Shown: in pieces, positions 45,288-52,666 of the stretch
Position numbering within the stretch: the stretch's first letter is position 1
Layout: every line of letters starts with the position of its first letter
NCBI GenBank assembly: GCA_003641745.1
Contig: QNAI01000009.1
Coordinates: 1-57,469 of the forward strand
Direction: 5' to 3'
Length of the DNA stretch: 57,469 nt
Origin: Verrucomicrobiota bacterium
GTDB taxonomy: Bacteria; Verrucomicrobiota; Verrucomicrobiia; Opitutales; Opitutaceae
Translations under genes and position numbers: made by a program
The notes under the pieces: model-generated
Told to the model about the DNA's origin: nothing
The model's input: only the letters and a program-made list of their open reading frames with translations
The model's database searches: none

Positions 45288-45913
45288 ACAACGGTCCGCT
45301 GATTTTCTTCGGTATCTTCCTTTCCCTCGCCCTGTCCTGGCTGGGCTTGGTGGTCGCAAACAATGTGGATGCAGATTTTGGCGGCCTCGGACCCCATATG
45401 GATGAAGCCACCGGTATGACCGTGCCGGCACAGATGCCGGGACTCGCCCGGCAGGGTCTGCGGGTATACCAGGACCTTGGTTGTGCCACCTGTCACACCC
45501 AGCAGGTGCGGCGGGAGGGCTTCGGCGCCGATGTTGAGCGCGGGTGGGGTTCGCGGCAGAGCGTGGCGCGCGATTACATTCAACAATCCCGTGTTATGAT
45601 CGGATCACTGAGAATCGGACCGGACCTCATGAATGTGGGCGAACGGATTCCGCTGCCGGAATGGCATCACCAGCACCTCTACGACCCACAGGTCAACACA
45701 CCGGGCTCCATTATGCCTTCTCATGCCTTTCTCTATGAAATCCGCAAGGTGAAGGGAACGCCTTCGCCCAACCGGGTGCCGGTTCGGGGTGAGCGTGCGC
45801 CCCCCGATGGTTACGAAGTCGTATCGAGTTACCGGTCGCAAGCCCTGGTGGCCTATATGCTCAGCCTGAAAACGCCCTACGACCTGCCGGAAGCGGGATC
45901 ATCCGATGAGTGA
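45284..45913 (+). CDS. ccoO: CcoO-like membrane-anchored monoheme cytochrome c
   Basis: A 209-residue CcoO homologue: one N-terminal helix (LIFFGIFLSLALSWLGLVVA), the heme site CATCH in DLGCATCHTQQVRREGFGAD, the strongly conserved VERGWGSRQSVARDYI, GPDLMNVGERIPLPEWHHQH and the axial Met in PGSIMPSHAFLY. All CcoO hallmarks are kept although the adjacent CcoN-like protein has lost its ligands. ATG overlaps that gene's stop (ATGA), and its own 3' end overlaps the next gene by 8 bp. Confidence 0.9.
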   Translation: MNNGPLIFFGIFLSLALSWLGLVVANNVDADFGGLGPHMDEATGMTVPAQMPGLARQGLRVYQDLGCATCHTQQVRREGFGADVERGWGSRQSVARDYIQQSRVMIGSLRIGPDLMNVGERIPLPEWHHQHLYDPQVNTPGSIMPSHAFLYEIRKVKGTPSPNRVPVRGERAPPDGYEVVSSYRSQALVAYMLSLKTPYDLPEAGSSDE

Positions 45914-46598
45914 TCCAAGATCAGAGAATTCCAACCTCCCCGATGTATCTGACGTTCCGGGACAGGACGGGCTTTCAGATGACAGCCTGCAGAGCGTCCA
46001 TGCCCAGATGCTGCGGGAAAAGCCGGAGCCCAAGGATGGTTTTTCGCCCATACCCATTCTTCTCCTCCTTATCTTCAGCGGTCTGATCGTTTTCGGGGGG
46101 ATTTACATGGCCAGGTATTCCGCCGGTTTCAACGCCCTGGCGTTCAATGAAACCGTGCGCCCCGATGATGTGGGAGAGGGTGGAGAGGGAGAAGCTCCGC
46201 CGGCGCCTGATCCGCTCGTTGTGGGTAAGCGGCTCTATACCCAGAACTGCGTGGCCTGCCACCAGGCGACCGGTCAGGGACTGCCCGGAGTCTTTCCGCC
46301 ATTGGTCGCTTCGGAATGGGTTCTCGGGTCCGAACAGAGTCCGATACGCGTCGTTCTCCATGGTCTGGGGGGCGAGATCGAGGTGCTCGGTGTCTCCTAC
46401 AACAGCATCATGCCGGCTTTCGGTCCGTCCACCCTCAATTGGGGCGACGGCGATATCGCGGCCGTTCTCAGCTATATCCGTCAGGAATGGGGCAATGCCG
46501 CCGATCCGGTCTCTCCGGAAACCGTAGCGGCGGTGAGGGCCGAAACCGCAGATCGAACCACGGCCTGGACCGCGGCTGAGCTGGACGCTTTCAAGTAA
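45906..46598 (+). CDS. Membrane-anchored cytochrome c (CcoP-like)
   Basis: A 230-residue protein: a soluble N-terminus of about 50 residues, one helix (IPILLLLIFSGLIVFGGIYM) and a single class I cytochrome c domain with CVACH in QNCVACHQATGQGLPGVFPP and a likely axial Met in YNSIMPAFGP. The layout recalls CcoP, but with one heme domain instead of two. It is the last gene of the operon, probably donating to or accepting from the CcoN/CcoO-like pair. Confidence 0.88.
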   Translation: MSDPRSENSNLPDVSDVPGQDGLSDDSLQSVHAQMLREKPEPKDGFSPIPILLLLIFSGLIVFGGIYMARYSAGFNALAFNETVRPDDVGEGGEGEAPPAPDPLVVGKRLYTQNCVACHQATGQGLPGVFPPLVASEWVLGSEQSPIRVVLHGLGGEIEVLGVSYNSIMPAFGPSTLNWGDGDIAAVLSYIRQEWGNAADPVSPETVAAVRAETADRTTAWTAAELDAFK

Positions 46599-46700
46599 GG
46601 GCACTCAATTCGAGACTGACATTCTCCAATTGACCAAAGTGCCCGCAAAGGGCTGCTGCCCTTGTCAACCTTCGGGCCTGGCTCTGTGACCAGAGAGCCG
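46599..46700. terminator. Stem-loops between convergent genes, including a motif copy
   Basis: Three hairpins follow each other between the cytochrome gene and proC. GGGCACT (46,599-46,605) pairs with AGTGCCC (46,638-46,644), helped by CAATT/AATTG, and contains the AATTNNTCAANGTGC motif (46,627-46,644, one mismatch). AAGGGC-TGCT-GCCCTT comes next, then GGCTCT...AGAGAGCC. No T-tract follows, so factor-independent termination is uncertain; a bidirectional terminator is the positional inference. Confidence 0.45.
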
Positions 46701-46712
46701 GGTCGACCACGG

Positions 46713-47516
46713 TCAGCCTTTTGATAGTTCTTCTGACCTATTCTTTGCCGCTAGAACCGCCTTATTGATCATTGTGCGAAACTGGCCCTTCTCCAGCTGC
46801 TCAAGGGCCGCCACGGTGGTTCCATTGGGCGAGGTGACCTCGTCGCGAAGGGTTTCGGGGTCCTGCTCGAGCCGCGCCAGCAGGCGGGCTGAGCCCAACA
46901 CGGTCTCGAGGGCGAGCTTATAGGCGACCTCCCGGTCCAGTCCCGCTTCACACCCCGCATTCCGCAACGCAGCGACAAACTCAAATACATAGGCCGGACC
47001 ACTGCCACTCACCGCGGTCACCGCATCCATGTCCCTCTCGGTGACCGGAACCGAAGTTCCCATCGAAGAGAGGAGATCGTCGACCAGGCGAAGGTCGCCG
47101 GGCTCCAGGGTATCCCGCGCGCAGAAGGCGGTGATGCCTGCACCGATGCGGGCGGGCGTGTTCGGCATGGTCCGAACGATATTGCGTGCTCTTGGAAAGA
47201 CCTCTTCGAGGCGGCTCAGTGGCGTCCCCGCGAGAACGCTGATCACGAGGTTTCCGTGAGTGCTTTCCGCGACCGAAGGGTCGAGAGAAGCCAGCTGCTG
47301 GGGTTTGATCGCCAGCACCACGGTGTCTGACTCCTCAAGGAGTCCCGTGGTTGATTCGAACAGTCGCACCTGAAGCTGGTCTGATACACCGGGCGCAGTC
47401 CCATCCGACAGGCTGGTGCACCCGATTTCGCCCGGAGGGCAGGTGCCCTTTTTGACCAGGGCTTCCATTATGGCGGATCCCAATCGTCCTGCGCCGATGA
47501 AAGCATAACGCATCAC
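46713..47516 (-). CDS. proC: Pyrroline-5-carboxylate reductase
   Basis: A 267-residue NAD(P)H reductase for the last step of proline synthesis. The Rossmann start YAFIGAGRLGSAIMEALVKKG, IKPQQL, the NTPARIGAGITAFC segment and the C-terminal signature AVSGSGPAYVFEF...LARLEQDPETLRDEVTSPNGTT are all typical. The ATG overlaps the stop of the histidine kinase gene (ATGA), an unusual partner. Confidence 0.93.
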   Translation of the reverse strand: MMRYAFIGAGRLGSAIMEALVKKGTCPPGEIGCTSLSDGTAPGVSDQLQVRLFESTTGLLEESDTVVLAIKPQQLASLDPSVAESTHGNLVISVLAGTPLSRLEEVFPRARNIVRTMPNTPARIGAGITAFCARDTLEPGDLRLVDDLLSSMGTSVPVTERDMDAVTAVSGSGPAYVFEFVAALRNAGCEAGLDREVAYKLALETVLGSARLLARLEQDPETLRDEVTSPNGTTVAALEQLEKGQFRTMINKAVLAAKNRSEELSKG

Positions 47517-48631
47517 AGAGAGCCCTCCTTGGGTATCGGCAGATGGAAAAACGCAACCGTCCCGCCTCCGGGAGCGTCGCCGACTTCGAGGTCGCCGCCG
47601 AGATTCCGGATGGAATGCCGGGCCACGGTCAGTCCCATTCCGACCCCCACGGTTCGTTTGCTGCTGATGAAGGCGTCGAAGATGTGGTCGCGGATGTCCT
47701 CGGGAATACCCTGGCCGCGGTCGGTGATTCTAAACTCGATCACGGCGTCCCCGTCATCGCGTTCCGCTGGTTTGGCCTGCAGGGTGACCGGGCGGTTTTT
47801 TTCCTCCGTGCCGTAGCTTTCGATCGCATTGAAGAGGAGCTTGACCACCGATTCCTCGAAAACCTCAATATTCGAATCGATCATGGCGCCGGTCGCTTCG
47901 TTGATCACCTCGACTGAGGTGGGCGATCCAATCTCCGTCTCAAAGCGCGCGACTGCCTTTTCGATGGCATTAGACACGGAGATCGGGCTCAACGGGGGCC
48001 GTGAGCGGGTGGATACGGAGGTCAACTGCTTGATGATTTCAATCATCCGCTGGACCGCGACGTCGACCCGGTCGATGCTCTTTCGCGCGGAATCCGGGTT
48101 GTCGAGGTTTGTTTTGGCCAGATCGAGATAGCCCACGACCACGCCCAGAAGATTGTTCAGGTTGTGTGCGATGCCCTGGGTGATCGCACCGATTGCTGCC
48201 GTCCGCCTCGCATCCCCAAGACGGGTCTGAAGGTCGATGTTTTCACGGTTGACGGCTTGAAATCGAAGCTGCGTCTGAACCCGGGCCAGAGTCTCGTCCA
48301 GGTCAATCGGTTTTGTCAGGTAATCGACCGCGCCTGACTCAAGACCCTCCAGTTTTCCTTTCTTGGTCGTTTCCGCGGTGATAAAAATAACGGGTATGGC
48401 CCTGGTGGCCTCTCGGCGCTTCAATTCCTGGCAGACCTGAAACCCGTCCATGTCGGGCATCATGACGTCCAGGAGGATGAGGTCGGGCAGCTTCTGCTCG
48501 ACCTTCTGCAGGCACTCATGGCCGTCTTCGGCGGAGACGACATCCATGTCCTCCTTTTCCAGTTTTTTCCTGAGGAGCCGGATGTTGATCGGCTGGTCGT
48601 CGACGACCATGATGAGAGGCTTTTCTGCCAC
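47513..48631 (-). CDS. Response regulator-histidine kinase hybrid (REC-HisKA-HATPase)
   Basis: A cytosolic protein of about 372 residues. The N-terminal receiver domain has IMVVDDQPINIRLL, the phospho-Asp in LILLDVMMPDMDGF and the Lys in YLTKPIDL. The kinase part has the H-box GITQGIAHNLNNLLGVVVGY (His as the phospho-acceptor), an N-box region (VVKLLFNAIESY), G1 DRGQGIPEDI and G2 VGVGMGLTVARHSI. No membrane helix or sensor domain is present, so input comes through the receiver. GTG at 48,631 gives a normal REC start; TTG at 48,682 would overlap the upstream gene by 17 bp. No partner regulator is adjacent. Confidence 0.88.
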   Translation of the reverse strand: MAEKPLIMVVDDQPINIRLLRKKLEKEDMDVVSAEDGHECLQKVEQKLPDLILLDVMMPDMDGFQVCQELKRREATRAIPVIFITAETTKKGKLEGLESGAVDYLTKPIDLDETLARVQTQLRFQAVNRENIDLQTRLGDARRTAAIGAITQGIAHNLNNLLGVVVGYLDLAKTNLDNPDSARKSIDRVDVAVQRMIEIIKQLTSVSTRSRPPLSPISVSNAIEKAVARFETEIGSPTSVEVINEATGAMIDSNIEVFEESVVKLLFNAIESYGTEEKNRPVTLQAKPAERDDGDAVIEFRITDRGQGIPEDIRDHIFDAFISSKRTVGVGMGLTVARHSIRNLGGDLEVGDAPGGGTVAFFHLPIPKEGSL

Positions 48632-48665
48632 GGTGTTGATGTCCGGTTTGATGATCGTTGATCGG

Positions 48666-49484
48666 TCAGGGCTGCGGGGCAAATCTGAGTGACTCGACCT
48701 GGACGATGATTATTTTCGAGCCCTCGGGTTTTCTGGGAACCCCGAATACGTTCACTTTCTGGCCGAGGAATCTTTCCACCGGTTCGGTGGTCAGAAGATT
48801 TTGGATCTCCAAGTAGGCCAGGACGCGTCCCTGACCGTCGATCAACTGGAAATTCTGTTTGGGTCCGCGACCGAAGATCCGACGAGTGCGTTCCAGACGG
48901 CCGCTGAACAGACGGGGCGGCATGGCCCGACTCGGGGTCGGGGTCAGCACCGGGGGCAGGGGTGCCGGACCGGGGTCAATCGTGGAGCTTTCGACCTCAG
49001 TCTCGATTTCCGTCGGTGCGGGTGCACTCTCGTCCGGTTCCGGAACTTCTCCCGGCATGGGTATGGCCACATACCCACCGATGGTTTTCCGAATGACGAT
49101 TCGAGCCCATTCACCGGTGACACTGATCACTTCGGCTTCGTCCCCGGCTCCCATGAAAACGAGCATTTCGGCGTCATGGGAAGGTTCCAGGTAGACGGTG
49201 GCCCCGGTGCCCACCGTGAAATCCTTCAGGATGTCATCATTGCTGACATAGCCCTGGTAGGAGCCCAGGAGGCGGATGGCCCACCAGCCCTCGGGAGCCG
49301 GGTCCATCTCCGGTGGGAGGGTTTCGTCCGTCAGGGGCGTGAGTTCGGAACCGGCGTCCAGGGTCAGGATGACCGGAGCGTCGGCAGAGGGATTCAGCTG
49401 CATCTCGGCGGTGTTTTCCAGGGTTTCCGCCTGGAGAAAGGCCGGGATCGTGAGCAGGAAGAAAAGGCGGGTTCGTGCGTTCAT
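48666..49484 (-). CDS. Secreted SH3-like protein of unknown function
   Basis: A 272-residue protein with a signal peptide (TRLFFLLTIPAFLQA, cleavage near residue 20), two bacterial SH3-like stretches (about 25-85 and 90-140: GWWAIRLLGSYQGYVSNDDI, GEWARIVIRKTIGGYVAIPM), a Pro/Glu-rich linker and a C-terminal beta segment (QNFQLIDGQGRVLAYLEIQN). SH3-type domains in secreted proteins often bind peptidoglycan; no enzyme motif is seen. It lies 10 bp after the pseudouridine synthase gene. Confidence 0.75.
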   Translation of the reverse strand: MNARTRLFFLLTIPAFLQAETLENTAEMQLNPSADAPVILTLDAGSELTPLTDETLPPEMDPAPEGWWAIRLLGSYQGYVSNDDILKDFTVGTGATVYLEPSHDAEMLVFMGAGDEAEVISVTGEWARIVIRKTIGGYVAIPMPGEVPEPDESAPAPTEIETEVESSTIDPGPAPLPPVLTPTPSRAMPPRLFSGRLERTRRIFGRGPKQNFQLIDGQGRVLAYLEIQNLLTTEPVERFLGQKVNVFGVPRKPEGSKIIIVQVESLRFAPQP

Positions 49485-49494
49485 GACATTCCCT

Positions 49495-50241
49495 TCAATC
49501 GGATTTCTGATCGATGTGGAGAAGTTGGTTGATCTCCTTCATAGTGAGCACCTTTACACCACGTAAAGGAAAACCACGAAGCGAAAATGAACCAATCTGC
49601 TGACGCCGCAGTCGTTTCACGGTGTATCCAAGGGTGTTGAAAAGGCGCCGGATCTCGCGTTTCTTGCCGTGGTGCATCCGGACATCGATCCGGGTTGAAG
49701 ATGACATCTCGGTGGATCCGATGATCCTTGCCTGCTCAACCTTCAATAGTTCCCCATCGACGGTGACGCCTCTGCGCAGCAACCCGACCTTTCCGGCCGG
49801 AAAGGGGTGGTCGAGAGTGACCCGGTATTGTTTTACGATCAGTCCCGACGGGTGCATCAAGCGGTTGGCCAGGTTGCCGTCCGAAGTCAGGATCACGAGC
49901 CCCTCGCTGTCCTTGTCAAGTCGCCCGGCGCAAAGCAGGCGGCGTTTGCGCAGGGTTTTGGGGAGGAGATCGTAGACTGTATTTGAGTTGTGGGGATCGC
50001 GGTGGCTGCAGATCAGTCCGGTCGGTTTATTGACCGCCAGAGTGAGGTCTTCGACGGCTTTGAGACGGACGATTCGGTTGCCGACCTTGACCGTGTCTTC
50101 CCCGGGGGTAACCCGTCGGCCGGGTTCTGCGACGTGTCCGTTGACGCGGACGCGACCTTCCAGCACCAGTGCATCGGCTTCCCGACGAGAGCAATAGCCC
50201 TGTTCGGCCAGGTATTTTTGGAGTCGAATCTCGGGGGACAT
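49495..50241 (-). CDS. Pseudouridine synthase, RsuA/RluB/RluE/RluF family
   Basis: A 248-residue RNA-modifying enzyme. An N-terminal S4 RNA-binding domain (RLQKYLAEQGYCSRREADAL, RVRVNGHVAEPGRRV) precedes the catalytic domain with the aspartate in CAGRLDKDSEGLVILTSDG, followed by KQYRVTL and the family motif GKKREIRRLFNTLGYTVKRL. It acts on rRNA; which position (RluB-like is the best fit) cannot be told. First gene of the minus-strand set ending with proC, ATG at 50,241. Confidence 0.9.
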   Translation of the reverse strand: MSPEIRLQKYLAEQGYCSRREADALVLEGRVRVNGHVAEPGRRVTPGEDTVKVGNRIVRLKAVEDLTLAVNKPTGLICSHRDPHNSNTVYDLLPKTLRKRRLLCAGRLDKDSEGLVILTSDGNLANRLMHPSGLIVKQYRVTLDHPFPAGKVGLLRRGVTVDGELLKVEQARIIGSTEMSSSTRIDVRMHHGKKREIRRLFNTLGYTVKRLRRQQIGSFSLRGFPLRGVKVLTMKEINQLLHIDQKSD

Positions 50242-50352
50242 TATTTGGGAAAAATGGAGTTTGCACGGCGTTTCCGACCCGATTGGTGATGCCGTGCTTT
50301 CGTGACTAAAGAAGAACTTGTAAACAGACTTTCTTCGCTCATAACAGTCTCG

Positions 50353-50368
50353 AATTAATCAATGTGCC
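50353..50368 (+). promoter_or_regulatory. AATTNNTCAANGTGC motif, copy 7
   Basis: AATTAATCAATGTGCC, a full match ending three bases before the ATG at 50,372, as in copy 4. It takes the place of a ribosome-binding site. Confidence 0.45.
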
Positions 50369-50371
50369 ATT

Positions 50372-51535
50372 ATGTCAGATGTATCTGAGGTTTTAGTTTA
50401 CAATAAAGACAATCCGTTTCCGGCGGTTATCTCCGAAAACAGGATCCTGAACAAGGAGGGTTCAGACAAGGACACCCGCCATGTGGTTGTTAATGTTGCA
50501 GGTATTGGCCACCGCTACAATATCGGCGACTCGCTCGGTGTGTTTGCGACCAATGAAAGAGCAAAGGTGGACGCGATTCTGGCCTGTTGCGGATTCACTG
50601 GAGATGAAAGGGTGATCCTGCCCAAGGTTGAGGGCAAGGTTCGGATTGCGGACGCGTTGTCGAGCAACCTGACCCTGTCCCAACCAGCCAGGAAATTTCT
50701 TGATTCCCTGCGCGGGAAGGTGACCGACGATGATGAGCGCGTCCATCTCGAGACTCTGACCGATCCGGAAAACCGTGATGAGATGAAGGAATACCTGCTC
50801 AATCGGGAATTTCACGATATCCTGGAGGAACACCCAAGCGCGCGCTTCGACCCGCAGGAACTGGTCGGTCAGATGAGGAGGCTCAATCCCAGGCTCTATT
50901 CGATCGCTTCATCGAGCCTCGTTTTTCCCGAAGAGGTTCACCTGACGGTGGCTCCGGTGCGGTATACGACCAACGATCGGGAGCGCCGTGGAGTCTGTTC
51001 AACCTTCCTTTCGGATCGCGCCGAATTGAGTTCCACCAAGGTTCCGGTTTTCGTGTCCCACTCGCATTTTGGGCTGCCCGAAGATGACGACACCGACATT
51101 ATCATGGTCGGTCCCGGCACGGGAATCGCCCCCTTCAGGGCATTTCTCCAGGAACGCGAAAAAAAAGGAGCCAAGGGGAGAAATTGGCTCTTCTTCGGGG
51201 ACCGGAGCGAAGCCACCGACTATCTCTACGGCGACGAGTTCGAAGCCTGGCTTTCGTCTGGCCTGCTCCATCGGGTCGACCTGGCGTTTTCCCGCGACCA
51301 GGATTACAAGATCTACGTTCAGGACCGTATTCGCGAACAGGCCGCCGAACTGTGGGCCTGGATCCGGGACGGTGCCTGTCTCTATGTCTGTGGTGATGCC
51401 AAGAGGATGGCCAAAGATGTGGACAACGCTCTCCGAGATCTTTTGATGAAGGAGGGTGGCATGAGTGAAACCGAAGCCGCCGATATGATCAAAGTGATGA
51501 AGAAGGAACGGCGTTATCAGCGCGATATCTATTGA
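50372..51535 (+). CDS. CysJ-like FAD/NADPH reductase without flavodoxin domain
   Basis: A 387-residue ferredoxin-NADP reductase-type protein related to the C-terminal two thirds of sulfite reductase flavoprotein and other diflavin reductases. FAD-binding LYSIASS and RRGVCSTFLSD are visible, then NADPH-binding GPGTGIAPFRAFLQER, NWLFFGDRS and YVCGDAKRMAKDVDNALRDL, and an aromatic C-terminal end (RYQRDIY). The FMN domain of CysJ is absent, so its electron acceptor is unknown. It lies 8 bp before fabG, in an operon-like arrangement with fatty-acid genes. Its ATG directly follows the recurring intergenic motif. Confidence 0.85.
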   Translation: MSDVSEVLVYNKDNPFPAVISENRILNKEGSDKDTRHVVVNVAGIGHRYNIGDSLGVFATNERAKVDAILACCGFTGDERVILPKVEGKVRIADALSSNLTLSQPARKFLDSLRGKVTDDDERVHLETLTDPENRDEMKEYLLNREFHDILEEHPSARFDPQELVGQMRRLNPRLYSIASSSLVFPEEVHLTVAPVRYTTNDRERRGVCSTFLSDRAELSSTKVPVFVSHSHFGLPEDDDTDIIMVGPGTGIAPFRAFLQEREKKGAKGRNWLFFGDRSEATDYLYGDEFEAWLSSGLLHRVDLAFSRDQDYKIYVQDRIREQAAELWAWIRDGACLYVCGDAKRMAKDVDNALRDLLMKEGGMSETEAADMIKVMKKERRYQRDIY

Positions 51536-51543
51536 GTTCTGCC

Positions 51544-52290
51544 ATGGGATTAACATTTGAAAATCGCACCGCGGTCGTGACCGGCGCCGGTCGGGGGATT
51601 GGCAAGGCCATCGCCGAGACACTTGCGTCCCACGGGGTCGAGGTGGTTTGCGTGAGCCGAACTTCGGAGACATGCACCGCCGTGGCGGAGGGTATCGTTC
51701 AGTCCGGTGGGCGGGCACGGGCCGTTCCGGTCGATGTCGGTGATGGCGCCGCCGTTCAGGCCGCCTCAGAGGATCTTCTTTCCGATTATGGAACCATCGA
51801 TATCCTGGTCAATAATGCGGGCATCACCCGGGACGGACTCCTTTTTCGAATGTCGGATGACGACTGGCAGGACGTGATTCAGACCAATCTGACCAGCTGT
51901 TTTTACTGGGTGCGCGGGTTGGGTCGTTCCATGACGCGCAAGCGCTGGGGCCGGATTGTCAATATCAGCTCGGTGGCAGGTATCGCGGGCAATGCCGGTC
52001 AGACCAATTATGCGGCCGCCAAGGCGGGCATGATCGGATTGACCAAGAGCCTGGCCCGCGAGTTCGCCTCCCGGTCCGTCACTGCCAACGCGGTCGCACC
52101 GGGCTTCATAAAGACCGATATGACAGCTGCTTTTACCGGGGATCTGGCGGATAAGGTCCTTGGAGGGATACCTTTGAAACGGTTCGGAGGATCCCTGGAT
52201 GTTGCCAATATGGTGGCTTACCTCTGTTCGGAGGAGGCCAATTATGTGACGGGGCAGGTTTTTACCGTTGACGGCGGCATGGTGATGTGA
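51544..52290 (+). CDS. fabG: 3-oxoacyl-[acyl-carrier-protein] reductase
   Basis: A 248-residue SDR enzyme, the normal FabG length, that reduces 3-oxoacyl-ACP with NADPH in fatty acid elongation. TGAGRGIGKAIAETL binds the cofactor, LVNNAGITRDGLLFRM follows, and the catalytic Ser-Tyr-Lys set is in VNISSVAGIAGNAGQTNYAAAKAG; the C-terminus EANYVTGQVFTVDGGMVM is typical. ATG at 51,544 is preferred to a TTG at 51,532. Confidence 0.94.
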   Translation: MGLTFENRTAVVTGAGRGIGKAIAETLASHGVEVVCVSRTSETCTAVAEGIVQSGGRARAVPVDVGDGAAVQAASEDLLSDYGTIDILVNNAGITRDGLLFRMSDDDWQDVIQTNLTSCFYWVRGLGRSMTRKRWGRIVNISSVAGIAGNAGQTNYAAAKAGMIGLTKSLAREFASRSVTANAVAPGFIKTDMTAAFTGDLADKVLGGIPLKRFGGSLDVANMVAYLCSEEANYVTGQVFTVDGGMVM

Positions 52291-52326
52291 TCCCAAGAAC
52301 AACCCTTCAATTACTTCAGCAAGATT

Positions 52327-52590
52327 ATGGCCGACCAGAAAACTATCGAACAGCGGGTTAAGGAAATCATCGTTAACCAGTTGAATGTTAACGAAGAGCA
52401 GATAACTCCGGAAGCTTCCTTCCTCGATGACTTGGGTGCCGATTCACTCGACACCGTCGAGTTGATCATGGCGTTCGAAGAGGAATTCAAAGACGAGATC
52501 AATGGTGAAATCCCCGAATCGGACGCTGAGAAGCTCCAGACGGTTGGGGATGTCATCAAGTATATCGACGAGAAATCCCCCGCATCCTGA
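52327..52590 (+). CDS. acpP: Acyl carrier protein
   Basis: An 87-residue acidic carrier protein with the phosphopantetheine serine in [19 protein letters not shown]. It carries growing acyl chains in fatty acid synthesis. It lies 36 bp after fabG and before fabF, the usual order. The sequence before the ATG (caattacttcagcaagatt) is a weak relative of the AATTNNTCAANGTGC motif. A strong hairpin follows 30 bp after the stop. Confidence 0.96.
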   Translation: MADQKTIEQRVKEIIVNQLNVNEEQITPEASFLDDLGADSLDTVELIMAFEEEFKDEINGEIPESDAEKLQTVGDVIKYIDEKSPAS

Positions 52591-52620
52591 CGAATACCAC
52601 CCCTAGTCCCTAGTCCCGAG

Positions 52621-52665
52621 GCTCTGCTCACGGGCCTTTGTAGGCCTATCGAGCAGAGCTTTTTT
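52621..52665 (+). terminator. Terminator-like hairpin directly before fabF
   Basis: GCTCTGCTC (52,621-52,629) pairs perfectly with GAGCAGAGC (52,651-52,659); inside it GGCCT-TTGT-AGGCC forms a second stem. Six T residues follow (52,660-52,665). The fabF ATG begins at 52,667, one base after the T-run plus C, so the hairpin occupies the space where a ribosome-binding site would be. It can end acpP transcripts or attenuate fabF. Confidence 0.85.
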
Positions 52666-52666
52666 C

